64,000 nt of DNA from Euptelea pleiosperma (lineage: Eukaryota; Streptophyta; Magnoliopsida; Ranunculales; Eupteleaceae). The position numbers and the translations under genes are program-made. The stretch lies in contig CM068545.1 in assembly GCA_035048495.1 (NCBI GenBank), forward strand, positions 24,028,741-24,092,740, written 5' to 3'. Numbering within the stretch: the stretch's first letter is position 1; each line of letters starts with the position of its first letter. Shown piece by piece: positions 22,111 to 34,429 of this stretch. The notes under the pieces are model-generated. The model did no database searches and was not told the DNA's origin. It worked only from the letters and a program-made list of their open reading frames with translations.

Positions 22111-22445
22111 TGGACTTAACGGGAAGAGTTGATTGTCGTACTCATAAAGTATAAAAATGATGGACTTAAAGGGATGAGTTGATTGTCTTACCCGTCAAGA
22201 ATTTAACGAAAGGCTTAATGGGAGTTGATCATCTTACCCGTCAAGTATATCGTGAAGGACTTAACGGGAAGAGTTTATCGTCTTACCCATCAAGTATATA
22301 ATGAAAGATTTAACTGGAAGAGTTGATTGTCTTTACTCGTCAAATATATAATGAAAGACATAACGGGAAGAGTTGATTGTCTTCCCCATCAAGTTTGAGA
22401 GTGATTACGGGAAGGGTTGAATGCCTTGACCCGTAATATTCGAAT
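22111..22445. repeat. ~49-bp minisatellite, 6-7 diverged copies
   Basis: The unit contains 'gacttaacgggaagagttga', then 'ttgtcttacccgtcaagtat', then 'ataatgaaa'. Copies begin near 22112, 22162, 22211, 22256, 22306 and 22354, with a degenerate one to about 22445. Spacing is 45-50 bp. No coding role is apparent. Confidence 0.8.
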
Positions 22446-22902
22446 AACTTGTCGGGAAGGATCGATAGCTTTTGCAGACAAATTTATTGCTAAACTTAAT
22501 ACTTTTTATTACTAACCTTCCTCCGGATGTACTTCCTCGGATTGCTTGTAGGACATGTGTCACCATCCGATGTGCCTGACATGCTCTTGAAAAGTTGATA
22601 GCTGTCTCAAGCGAGTCTCGTCGATTCATTTATGTAAGCAGACCTCGAGATGACAAATGTCAATCTTTGATATTTCACACTGGCTATGCCAGTGACACGT
22701 GTAATTATCTCATAGGCTAGAAAATATGGTACCCACAGAGATCCAAAAATAACTTACCTTTTTGTAGCTAATAATGATCAATAGTCTCATTTTTTAAGTG
22801 CTTTAGGGCAAGCTATTATGTCTCCTTGTTGCACAACAATATGTTATTTCAATCGTGTAACACCCCATGCATTGTCTTCTCACAGTGAATGCACTTAACA
22901 TT
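22446..22902. other. Noncoding stretch
   Basis: Nothing recognised between the minisatellite and the hAT-like MITE. Confidence 0.3.
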
Positions 22903-23132
22903 CTTCTTACCAGTGGCGGAGCCATGATTTTGTTGATCAAAGGGGGGGGGGGGGGGGGGGGTAAAATTGTAAAAAAATGTTCAAGGGCGGCAAAATCATA
23001 AAAAAGACAACCAAGGGGCAAACCAAAGGATAATGATAGTTTGGGAAGTAAAAAAAAAGAATTGAAGACTTTTCAAACTTGAGGGGGCTACTACCCCACT
23101 AGGACCTTCTAGGCTACACCACTACTTACTAC
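22903..23132. mobile_element. hAT-like MITE with 8-bp target duplication and 20-bp G run
   Basis: The element spans 22911-23124. Its left end is CAGTGGCGGAGCC and its right end complements TAGTGGTGTAGCC. The flanking 8-mers cttcttac (22903-22910) and cttactac (23125-23132) agree at six positions, fitting a hAT duplication. It is 214 bp and noncoding, with a 20-G run at 22942-22961. Its ends resemble those of the insert in the FRS gene. Confidence 0.75.
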
Positions 23133-23187
23133 CCCCAATTGAAACACAATATAATCAAAATAATATAAACTTTAAGATATATGCATT
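23133..23187. repeat. Repeat X copy 1, separated left piece
   Basis: The block from about 23148 (aatataatcaaaataatata) matches repeat X copy 2 near 36225. The rest of copy 1 resumes at about 24690. The LTR between them therefore inserted into X. Confidence 0.55.
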
Positions 23188-24685
23188 TGTGAAAAGAATA
23201 AACTCACATTCTAGTTTGACAAAGATTTCATGTGACATAAAACATTCTTGTAACCGTTCCTACGAGTACCAGTGTAGAGTTGAAAATGTCGTGGTATGCA
23301 TACTTCGCCGACTAAGAAATACTAAAAAGACAAAGACAGCAATAATTTGACAGTTGACGACAGAAGTCATCAGAGTAACTGCCCATTTGTTAGTTAAAGA
23401 TCGTGCGCTCTCGCATAGGAAGGTAAATGACTTAGTGACCATAGGAATATGTTTTAAAATGAATAAAATGTAATGGTCAAACTTTGTCAGAGGACAGACT
23501 CGAGTCTAGTCAAGATTTTGACTATGGGAATCAATTGGATCTTCTTGATCAATCAATTGGACCCTACGGGATAGAACCAGTTCCGAGTCCGATCGATTGG
23601 ATCTTCCTGATCAATCGATTGGACTCTACGGATAGAACTCAGTTCTGAGTCCGATCGATTGGATCTTCCAGATCAATCCATTGGACACTACGAAATAGAA
23701 ACTTTAACGAGTCTGATCAATTGGACATTTGGTACAATCGATTGGATTTACAAAGAAAAAACCCATCCGCACTGGCCCAATCGATTGGACCAAGAGTACA
23801 ATCGATTGGACCTAGCCCAATCGATTGGATTGTGCGCGAATAGGTCTTTTCAGATCCGAAATTCTAGGTTCCACCTTCCCCACTTCTCTTATGACTCAGG
23901 GCTACAAATCTCTATAAATATAACCCTTCTCTGGACTTACAAATACACATTGACACACAGAAGAGAGAGTTTTATTTATCAAGAGTTGTCCATTCGAAGA
24001 AGAAAAGTCCAAAGCTTCATTCTTATTCCTTGAGAGCTTTTCTCTTCTCTTTGATCATAGCTTAGTACTTGATTCCTACTCAGCTTAGGTTTTTGACTTA
24101 GAATCTTAGACCTAACAAGTCTGAGAGTATCAGTGTATCTCAATACTATTTGAGCGACTTCGGGTTCAGGGTGTACTGAATCCTTCGCCTTCAGTAGAGA
24201 TTGGAGTGCTGAGAATTAAGATCGGGGTGTATTGATCGAATGTAGGTTTGGGGAGTACCAAACTGAACAAGCGGATAAGGCTTCTTGATTGGGAGGCCGT
24301 GTGTGGATTCGTAGTTTTGATTCAGAGGACATGGACGCTGCACATTGGCTAAGGTTGGAAGCTGCATTTGTAACAGTGCTACGTAGGTAATTCTGTTTCG
24401 TTTAACTTTTCAGTTAATGATATTTTCCGTCTGGATGTGGTCCCGTGGTTTTCCTTGGCTAAGGTTTCCACGTAAAAACTCTTTGTCCTGTGGATGTTTG
24501 ATTGTTGTTTTATCGGTTGTATTGATTAAATCAAATGACAAAAAGACAATATACCACAGATGTATATTCTATTTGAGTTGGTTGAGATAATCCTTTTATC
24601 AATCAACTAAGGCATACGAGTTTATCACCTTATTTTGACCACTAAACTTGTATTAGGTTAGATTAAGTTTTCTAAATTATAAAAA
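23188..24685 (+). mobile_element. Sirevirus-like solo LTR (+ orientation)
   Basis: This block is the inverted counterpart of the LTR at 31263-32856. Shared landmarks, in mirrored order, are atgcatacttcg (23295), the cataggaatatgtt block (23440), an array of CCAATCGATTGG-type palindromes (23525-23835), a cacgtaaaaactctttgtc block (24467) and aactaaggcat (24604). It starts tgtgaaaagaataaactcac and its 3' end is truncated near 24685. No internal coding region adjoins it. Repeat X sequence lies on both sides. Confidence 0.65.
23525..23835. repeat. Array of CCAATCGATTGG-type palindromes in the LTR
   Basis: About eleven perfect or near copies of the self-complementary 12-mer CCAATCGATTGG (and atcaattgga variants) occur at irregular 20-40 bp spacing. 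Palindromic motif clusters of this kind are a known feature of Sirevirus LTRs; the motif sequence differs between species. Confidence 0.8.
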
Positions 24686-25793
24686 ATAGAAAATAGCAAA
24701 AAATAACATTAAATTCCAACGATGAGCAGAATATAACCAACATAATCTATACTAGCAGATCTTTACATTTTCAATTATAAAGCAAGGTAAATAATATAAA
24801 ATATATTGTCATACGAATTGATTTATTTGAAAAATAAAAAAATAACGTGGATGTTAAATAATAGAAGAAATCATGATTCAATCACAAAAATTCATAGAAT
24901 ATCTTCATTGAACCATGGATAATGGATTTGATCCATGGTTCTTTAGTTTGTAAAGAAGTGGTAAAATAGTTGTATTTTGGTGAATTTTTTGCCCGAATTG
25001 AAGCTTTTTAAAATATCTTCTTGGATCTTCTTAACAATGAAAATCTAGATATTTAATTTGTAGGTGTTTTGTAAGTGTTTTTAGCTTTGGGAACGGCTGA
25101 AAGAACGTTTGGGACGAAAATGGCGAGAAAATGATAAAGAAAACCTAATTTTTGTGATGTTATATAACATCATTTTTGCCTCGTTTGGATCACCGAGTCA
25201 AATTTGGCGATCCGACTAATTCATTAAATGGACCCCCCCAAATTGAATCGGTGAGCCACCAATCCCCTACGATTTGAGCCACACTTTGTCTCGTTATCTC
25301 AATAGACATCTAGACCGATCCGGATCACCTGAGTTATCTTGGGATATCGGGATCAGGTGAGACTTCTAATCATGACTTTGGCCCAACCTCTCACACTCAG
25401 GTCGTTTAACCTTCTTTTGAAGATACATCTATCCTTTTGAGAGAGCTAAGAAGGGTAACATTTAAATACCAAAAACATCAAGAACATTGCCACTACTTTG
25501 AATGTGGATCATGACCGAGGGGCATAACTCAATTGGAAAAATAGCCATTAGGTACCATTGGTGGCCAGCTATCCTCTTCAACTATTTGTTACTCATTAAG
25601 AAAGTGGAACATTGGATTAGGAGAGCATGGGACCCTACAAAATGACACGTGTACCACAACTCAACTCTTTATTGGAGCCAGGCATTCAATCTCCATTAAC
25701 ATATCCCTACCCTGCAGAAACAACATTCCACCGAGCTTAAGCATCGAAATGCATTTTGTAAGTAAATCCCCATCGATCTAAGAACTACATAAG
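24686..25793. repeat. Long direct repeat X, copy 1
   Basis: It aligns with 36186-37392 in the same orientation over more than 1 kb. Examples are gaaccatgga near 24910, tatataacatc near 25151, 'gtaccattggtggcca' near 25552 and atatccctacc near 25701. Identity is high but interrupted. It ends where a copia LTR inserted (duplication ATAAG at 25789-25793). The class is unknown. Copy 2 has a TATA-like gatatataaaca (near 37268), so X may be an LTR. Confidence 0.65.
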
Positions 25794-26028
25794 TATTAGG
25801 AAATACATTGTAATAAGGTGTGTGAGATGCACCATATAATTATTGGTTCATCTCATCACAGATTCTTTGGGTTGTAACCAATTGTCAAGATTCAGAGGAT
25901 TAAGATAACATCTTAGATTAGATCTGGTAGACTAGTTTCTATCTTTGGCTGTATCCAGTTCTATACAAACCCTTGCTTAGTCAATATATTGCATCCAAGC
26001 AATTATCAATAAATCTATTTAATTATCA
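25794..26028 (+). repeat. 5' LTR of the copia element
   Basis: A 235-bp LTR that matches 35512-35740, for example in cattgtaataaggtgtgtga and ccaagcaattatcaataaat. It ends directly before the primer-binding site. Confidence 0.8.
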
Positions 26029-26040
26029 TGGTATCAAAGC
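26029..26040 (+). promoter_or_regulatory. Primer-binding site (tRNA-iMet type)
   Basis: TGGTATCAAAGC directly follows the 5' LTR. It matches the usual plant copia site TGGTATCAGAGC except at one base. Confidence 0.8.
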
Positions 26041-26500
26041 CATTGTTCTTCTAAGAACAAGCTCTTGATTTTGAGCCCTATTTCGACGGGCGGCATTGTC
26101 GTTGTTCGTTCGATAATCATTGTCCACCATCAATCGTTGGATATCACCACCAAATCCATTTACTCACATCCCTCTCAACCTCCCATCAAACGCTCATCAA
26201 ATTCCTTTAATCTCATCATTTTCTAGTTACTCAAACTATCTCCCATGAGAGTTTAGTCGTACACTCTGTCCTCGAAAGCTTTTATGAAGAGATCATGACT
26301 GACCTGATCTAGTGGACCATTAGCTCTGACAAAGTCCAAGATGAGCTGGATGCAATAGTGATGGACTTCACAGATAGATGATGACCACTACCAAGCACAC
26401 AAACTGACTTTTTGGCCAATCATCATGAAGAGCAAGGGCCCATATTTCTTGCAATTACTCGCATGTTTCTTTTTCAAAGAGACATGTGATTGCAGGAGGG

Positions 26501-26708
26501 TATTAGAGTATGTAAGGTGCACGAGATGCACCATATCTTTACCGAAGCCCATAAGTATCAATTAGGATTAGATTTGATCTGGTTAGGATTAGGTTTGATT
26601 ATATTAGATTTGATTAGGATTTCCTTCCTTATTGGATTCTTGTAATGCTTTGAGTAGGTCAATGTAATCATGCCTAAGTTTTATCAATAAACTCATTTCC
26701 CATTGCCA
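26501..26708 (+). mobile_element. Related copia LTR, third copy
   Basis: It begins tattagagtatgtaaggtgc after a purine tract (gcaggaggg) and ends atcaataaactcatttccca. It shares gagatgcaccatat and the atcaataaa tail with the other two LTRs but is more diverged. It may be the 3' LTR of a short deleted derivative starting at 25794, or a separate insertion. Confidence 0.55.
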
Positions 26709-26740
26709 AAAAAAAAGAAACAGAAGTTTTAAAGTCCAAG

Positions 26741-29700
26741 TGTCACGTCTCGAACCTGAATCTACTTGATCTACAACGACTCGGTCCGACCTGTGGTCCA
26801 TAACCAAGACCCATGGTTCTGGATTTGAGGATAAGAAAAGAATTATGAAAATAGTCAAATTATTTTATTACTAGATCTCATCGCCACATTATCCATCTAC
26901 TAAATAAATTTATATCAATGTTTATTACATCATAACTAACAAAGTAAATCCTAATACATATTTTCTAGGAAAGCAATAAAATAAAATAAAGATCAATTCT
27001 TTGCCGGCTCGAAATGTGCTACGCACCCACTCCATCGGGCAAATCTGAAACATAATAAATAGGTTGAGCCGCGAAGCCCAGTAGGTACACTCCATCACCC
27101 TTATTATGATGGAGATGAGCGACTAAGCACGGATAATCAATGTAAATAATATAGAATACAAATAATACAATAGGATAATTGAGTTTAAACATTATAAGAA
27201 AATTCGACGAACGTACATGACAAAACACTACGGGGCACACATTATACAAACAATTAGTAGGCCAAACTATCAAATACTACTTGGATCCAAAGGGGTTGAG
27301 GCTTTGCACCCAGGGCTCTAGGCCCTCCTTGCTCTTTAAGAAAAAATTCTAAGTGGTTTGGCACGAAACCCTAACCGTGTGTCTATGCACTCTCAATTTT
27401 CTTTTTAAATCTCATAAAGGTCCAACAATCTATCATATTTCATAAACAATAATAAAAAAATATGATATTTATTACAAATAATATACAAATCTAAATTTTT
27501 AAGAAGATAATAAATATTTTTATAACATGCTCAAATGCTTTCTAATATAACTAATCTTGCTTTTGGAAACTTAACACATATAGATCTAATAAAAATACAT
27601 TATTTTTAACTATTGAAAAATGTATCATTAACATATCATATATAGATTTTTGTGATATGTGTGTTTCTTATCTTCTATTTTTTTTTTGCTCTATGATCTT
27701 CCACCAGTTCTTTCACAAAAAGAAGGTTTAGAAATGCGTAAAAAGTCATCAAGAATAGCCTATAATTTGGATAATAAGTGGTGAAAGTTGTTGGAACTTT
27801 TGGGTATGCAAATGATGCACAAGTGAGAAGATGACAACAACCTATGGGAGGGAAAGTTAAGGTCTTAAGAGGGAAAAGAAGAACCAACACAAGAGAAGAG
27901 GGAGACCTAATGGCTTGATGAGAAGATGATGTCCCCTATGACCTTTATATAGCCTTACAAAAGGCTTAAGTTAGCAAGGTTAGGTTTAGGTTAGCAAAGA
28001 TATTGTGGTAAAGTTAAATTAATGACTAAAAGAGTTTCTAAACTTAATAAAAAGTGGTTTCTAAACTTAATGAAAAGATAGTTTCTTATTTTTAAAGTAA
28101 GGTTTTTCTCCCCCTAAAATGTTCAACAATTTCTAAGGAGGGGAAAGAGAAAAATATTTTCTCTTTCTGTCACGCCTCGCAATTCGTACATCAAAATATT
28201 TTTATCTGTGCACGAATCCCGAGGCGCAATCAGGGAACGGATCCCCAGAAAATACATCATAACAATATAGTGCCAACTAGTTAAAATACAAAAGATGTCT
28301 AAATCATTAAATTAAAACTAATAATCTAATTAACCGTAATATCTGAATTGGTGTAAATATTAACCGAAAAAAAATACAATCCAAGCCTCACTATACTTGA
28401 CTCTCAAAATAAATAACTACTCTAAAGTTATCTTGCGTACTAAGTCTAATCCTGTGTGCACCTCTATTGTCCGTGCTGACCTGAAACTAAAAGAGCCCAC
28501 GAGGGTGAGTCCAACCAACTCGCAAGTGAAAACCACATTAAGCCTCTCGGTGCACGTGTATATAACATCATTCCAATGGTATCTCAAAGTATAACACGAT
28601 CAATAATATAGCTCAATGGATATGTATACAAGATCATAAATAAACCAACTAAGGATTTTAGACTACTCAATCATGTGCATGCACAATACATGCAATCGCT
28701 AAACAAACATTAAGGATACAATTACATTCACATTCTCCATTAACCCTGCAATGTTAATAATGACAGGCACACATCCTAAATGTAATTATCAATCATAACC
28801 CACAAGACTCAAATATCATACATAATAGTAAACAATAGATATCTATGAATTATACATTACAATTAACGTATCATGCATAACTATCATAAGATAAAACCTT
28901 CAAACTCAAAGATATGATGCAATGTTCATGCACATGTTACAAGGGTTAATCACAATAATATAGATACTCATACATAATGAAAGTCAATAACTGATGCAGT
29001 ACTTATTCATTAATTATCAATTAATACGACATCTCGGATGGTCAAGTTAACCGGTTTAATTGATCCAACAAATAGATAGTCAGGTGATCACTGACGATTC
29101 AGAGTCTTGCACCCAAGGGCTTCTCCTTATTCCCAACTTGCTATTTTGGGTGACGACCTGCCTTAAGGACTTATCAGAAGTGCTGATATACATCGGCACT
29201 TCAGATAAACCCCACAAATATAGGTGTGCTCAACCTAAGTCATCTATCATGCTCTCGACATAACAAACAATGCAATAACAGTTGAATAGTCATGCATTAT
29301 AACAATGAACATGGTTCAGAGTCATTTTAAATAATTATCATATTCAATACATGCACGATAAGTCAAGATATATCAATAACCTAATAAATAGTATAATTTA
29401 TCATTTTACATAATCCAAATTAATGTATTATATAATCATATTCGAGAGATGGATAACAATATCAAAATAGTCTAACAGATATAGCAAATAATGTATTTTA
29501 ATAGATACACATAATTTGAGGTAGATACATATCAAGAATCATAAACGAGATGAATCTACTATATACATAAATCAAAGTGAGTATACATTCAACGGACCTA
29601 ATGTAGGTCATACTCATATATCAATGAGCATACATAGTGGCAATCAATGGATAACAAGTGCGAATCAGCTACTATGTTTATACACAAATTCATCATAACC

Positions 29701-31137
29701 ACTACATGCAATTCATAAATCAAAGATCGCGTAAAAATGTGATCCTCTTATATACACATATATACAAGGCAGTACGAACATCCACAAGCAAACTCATAGG
29801 CTACATGGCCTTATTATGAAAAATTGACTAGGGCGGTGGACCACCAAATGTACGGGTTACCTGACCCCTCAGAGGGTCAAGACAAGGTCAGTCGGTTGTC
29901 GAGGTTCAGGTTACCTGACCGATCGACCCCTTAAATGTGTGGTCGACCGCTCAGAGAGGCAGAGCTTCGATTCTGGCATGTTTGGTCAACCGCTCCTCGC
30001 AGACCAAGAATTTCTTCGAAAATCAACAACTTTAGAAATTCGTCAGTAATTCTACCGATGTCGGAAAAATACGATTTCAAAAGCATTGAAACCCAGACGA
30101 ACTCTATTTCCAATGAAAAATACTATGGTTAGAGATCTTAGTCTCAAATTATCTTAAAGCTCAATACGAAGGAGAAAATCATATTTTCATGTATAAAATA
30201 TTATGATAGCTGCAAAATCCTAACACATGCTTCTAATCTCATCAAGATAGCAAAAGATCATCATGAATATAATATATCACAAAGGCGAATGTATTGAATT
30301 GATAAAAAGCACAACATATCTCATAAGAGAAGCATAAAACTATCCACCAATAACATGCCACAAGAAAAACAAAAAATTACGTTAGAGGTAAATACACCAT
30401 AAACATGATTTCTAATGAACCCACATGTATTTGTACAATCAAAATCTAGAAAATGGAAATGTTAATGTAGAATTTATTCGTCTGTTAATTGTTAAACCAA
30501 AGCTACGAGAGAGATCCGATGCGATCCGAAGAGTCTTCACCAATCCTTGCTCCAAAGAGGAAAAGAAGGAATATAGAATAGAGACTAGGTTTAGGGATTA
30601 GAGAAAAGTGATTTTTGAAAACCCTAGTTTAAATAATCTAATAGGCTAAAAATGGGCCCGAGGCCCATGGGTATCAACTGGGCTCCAAACTGAATAATAA
30701 AAAGGCTTAAAAGGTCATTAAAATAGCCCTGAAAGCCAACTCCAACAAATATAACTCAAACAAACAATAATAGAATATTAAAAATAAATATTCATAATTA
30801 ATTATTAACTAATAATTAATAATTAGAAAATTGGGTCATTACACTTTCATAGATAGCAATTAAGAATGCATTATTAAATGTAGTATTTTATTCACAACTT
30901 ATTCTTATTAGTACATGCGGTAGCCACATAAGCAAATATATTTCTTTAAAAGTTTAATATAGCTATCTCAGTCATCCTTTTTTTAAATGTTAGGAGTAGG
31001 GTATATGACACACACATAAGCACTTAAATAAGCATGCATTATATATATACATTAAAACATAGCAATTGATTAATTAAAGTAATAATTTATGTGAATATTT
31101 TTAATTAAATAATTACAAAATTAACATAAAAATTACA
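26741..31137 (-). mobile_element. Probable older gypsy-type LTR, split by a nested solo LTR
   Basis: Left border tgtcacgtctcgaa (26741) and right border attttaca-like aaaattaca (31137) read TGTAAT...GTGACA on the - strand, the same style as the LTR nested inside it (28168-30843). A - strand TATA-type motif (ctatataaagg) lies near 27950. Without the nested part it would be about 1.7 kb. No matching target duplication was found, so the ends are tentative. Confidence 0.35.
28163..30848 (-). mobile_element. Solo LTR, 2.7 kb, with perfect 5-bp target duplication
   Basis: The LTR spans 28168-30843. On the - strand it starts TGTAATGACCCAATTTTC and ends GCGAGGCGTGACA, the TG...CA ends typical of large plant gypsy LTRs. 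The 5-mer CTTTC flanks it on both sides (28163-28167 and 30844-30848). It contains no gag or pol, so it is best read as a solo LTR left by LTR-LTR recombination. Confidence 0.75.
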
Positions 31138-31262
31138 ATGCACATATATGGGCCTCAAAATAGTCTTCAACTTATGGGCCTTACTAAGCCCATGTGGGCC
31201 CCATATGAAGATTACCAAAAAAATCTAAAAAATTATTTTTTTAAAATTTTTCAAAAGTCAAA
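31138..31262. other. Host sequence between nested elements
   Basis: A short spacer with three gggcc/ggccc motifs. The last five bases, TCAAA, are the target duplication of the next element. Confidence 0.4.
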
Positions 31263-32856
31263 TGAGAAAGTAACTGGTCCGTTTTCTTTAATCAAAAATA
31301 CATAGAAGGGGGGTTGATTATGTATTTAAAATTAATTAAACCTAAACGGTTTTACTGGTCTATGATAGGGAATAAAATCACATGCCTTAGTTGTTTGATA
31401 AAGGATTATCACAATCGATTTAAATCAAATATACATCCATAGTATATCTTCTTTTTGTCGTTTGATCTGATCAATATAGATAACAGAATACAAACAAACA
31501 ATCACACAAAGACAAGAGATTTTTATGTGGAAACCTTAGCCAAGGAAAACCACGGGACCACGTCCAAATTGAAAGTATCACTAACTGAAAAGTTAAACGA
31601 AACAAAGGTTATCTACGCAGCACCGTTGCAACTTCCAACCATAGCCAATGCCTACTGCCGATGCATCCACATCCTCTGAATCAAAGCTACGAGTCCACGC
31701 TCGCCCTCTCGGCCAATAAGCATTGTCCGCTTGTTCAATTTGGTACACTCCAAACCTACCGTCAATCAGCCACTACGATTTTAATTCTCAACACTCCAGC
31801 CTTTGCTGAAGGTGAATGATTCAGTACATCCTGAACCCTAGGTTGCTCAATAAGTGTTGAGTCACATTGGTACACTTAGGCTACTGGTCAAATAAGCTGA
31901 GTAATGGATCAAGCTCTTGGCTTTAATTTAGAAGAGGAACAAGTTTACAAGATGTTTATGAGAACTAAAAAGCTTCTTCCTTTTTGAATGGACACTCTAA
32001 TAATTAAACATTTTTTCTCTTTATTCAATGTGTATAGAAGTGTATTTAGAGAAGGCATCGAATTGTTATATTTATAGAATTCTTAATCCTGAGCCATTTA
32101 GAATGTGGGAGAGTATAAAATATTGAATCTGAGAAAGACTCAATCCACGTGCAGTCCAATCAATTGTACTTTGGGTCCAAGTCCAATCGATTGGACTCGT
32201 TTGGGCCAAGTCCAATCGATTGGCCTTGTACGAATGTGTTTTCCTTCGTAAATCCAATCGATTGTTCATAGTCCAATCAATCGACTTGAACAAGTTTCTG
32301 TCCTGTAACTTCCAATCGATTTAACTTAGGTCTCCAATCTATTGAGCTTTGATCAAGTTCTGTCTCGTAGACTCCAATCAATTTAACATAGGTTTCCAAT
32401 CGATTGGGCTTTGATTAAGTTCTGTCTCGTAGACTCAAATCGATTTAACAGAAGTCCCCAATTGATTGGGCTTTGTCCAATCAATTGGCCCAAATAGTCC
32501 AATCGATTGGACTTTTCCAGAAGTCAATAACATTGACTTAGACTCGGGTCTGTCTAATGACTAGGTTTGACTAATATATTTTATTCATTTAAACATATTC
32601 CTATGGCCACTAAGTCACTTACCTTCCTAAGTGAGCGTACATAATCTATAATCGACAAATGGGCAGTTATTTAGATGACTCATGTCGTAAACCGTCTGAT
32701 CCTTGCTGTCTCTGTCTTCTAGTCTTCACGTAGTCGACGAAGTATGCATACCATGACATCTTCACACTACAACTGGGGCTCGTAAGAACGGTTACATGAA
32801 TATTTTTATGTCATACGAAATCTTTGCCAAGCTAGAATATGAAAATATTCCTTATA
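31263..32856 (-). repeat. 3' LTR of the Sirevirus-like element
   Basis: A 1.6-kb LTR in inverted orientation to the solo LTR at 23188-24685. It contains gaaggggggttgatta (31306) near its end, tttttatgtggaaacc (31519) and about thirteen CCAATCGATTGG-type palindromes at 32150-32520. Confidence 0.7.
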
Positions 32857-32871
32857 ATCTCCCTCTTTGGC
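32857..32871 (-). promoter_or_regulatory. Polypurine tract of the Sirevirus-like element
   Basis: On the - strand it reads gccaaagagggagat, directly before the 3' LTR. The form GCCAAAGGGGGAGAT is typical of this position in Sireviruses. Confidence 0.65.
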
Positions 32872-34429
32872 AATTTCGTTATAAAAAATATCTAATCATA
32901 TAGAAGATAAACACAAAATAATTATAATCCCACCCTCTTACATGATTCACTCACTATCTCACAATCTCTCGGAGATAATCGAATAAATAATAGAATAATA
33001 GCTTTTGATCTGTTTCTTACACATTCTGCCAACTACACATACCATGTAATATCATCGGCAAAAATAATCAATAAATCAATAATAAAATACAATGAGTTAA
33101 ATTATGCACATCACAAGATAGAGAAATAGGTAAAATAATGTACAATTTTACTCTCCTTAAATTTCTCTCCCCCTATCTCATGCAACTACTAGTTTACCTC
33201 ATATGATTTTCTCACCCCCTTTTTGTCACAGAATGACAAAGATACAGAAAATAAATAGATAAATTACATGCATAATATATTATCATAAGTGCATCAGTGC
33301 AACATGATAACAAGTATAAAGACTAAAAGATAAGCATAACGCATAATCTAAATACATCAATGGTTTAAATTTTTGTGAAACCATCTAATCAATCATAAAT
33401 TTTTTTCAAATGAATTTTAAAATTTTAAATCATCTCTAAAAAGATTTATAACTCACAAAACTCAAATCAGATCAATTCGAATTAATTCGAATAAAAATTC
33501 AAATCTGAAGTATGCTAAAAAATAATAAAAAATCATGTTAAAAGCAATGCATAATGAGTTTTAATGTGATTGACACTAACAAATATCAAACCTAGGATTT
33601 TAGACTTAACTACTCTGTTTAATCTTGAATAGTTCAAATGTAGTCAATCTAGACCATTTATTAGAGCTAGTCAGTCAAACTAGTACATTTTAGTCAAATT
33701 TTCAATTTTTTTCACTTGGGTGTACTGTAATCTGACTTTGCACTTCTTAGGATACATGACAAATATTAAAAAAATCTAAATACTTTACTCAAAATTTGGA
33801 GGTATCATGTATCCTATTATGGAATTCTCATTAGAGATAGTAGGTTCTCACTTATTCTCCATTTACAAGTGTATTTGCTAATATGATTTCACATTACTTT
33901 TGTAGCAAACATGACTATTTCTCACTTACTTGTTTAATCAGAATTTCATTTTTTAAGTTCTCATCTTTTGACACTTAGTCGGTTTGGTAGCTTTCACACT
34001 CTGTCGGTATGGTATCCTCTGCAGCATTAAATAATCATATTTTTATATAGATTGGGGCCATACAGATTTTACCACATCCATTCGAGGTAGCTCTTTCCCT
34101 GGAGAACTATCACACAATGAGGTTATTAGTCGATTATATTGTAATTTCGAAATCAACTAAGAGTAGGAACACAACTAATTTGAAGTCATGAAAAGTAGAA
34201 GTTTATTCTTTATTTCTATAAAATACTAGATTTGTTACCTCAATCAAATCTAGTCATAACCAGTGTCAGTCAGTATGCATGTGAATAACAAGTTACAACT
34301 TATGAACATCTACTAATTGAGAATTAGTAAAATAGACTAATCTTCTAAATATTCTAGAGTTTTCTACAATGATCTAGTCTCAATTTACCTTGTGCCAAGT
34401 ACTGGTTCTAGAATTTTCTAGAGTCAATG

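Noticed and set aside
22111..22445. CRISPR-like array
   Set aside because: Units are adjacent and diverged throughout, with no unique spacers. It is a minisatellite in a plant genome.
23525..23835. Tandem satellite
   Set aside because: The palindromes are irregularly spaced and lie in LTR copies at two loci, so they are LTR motifs rather than a satellite array.
23659..24033. A 124-codon open frame across the palindrome array
   Set aside because: It is repetitive LTR sequence with no conserved partner frame in the other LTR copy.
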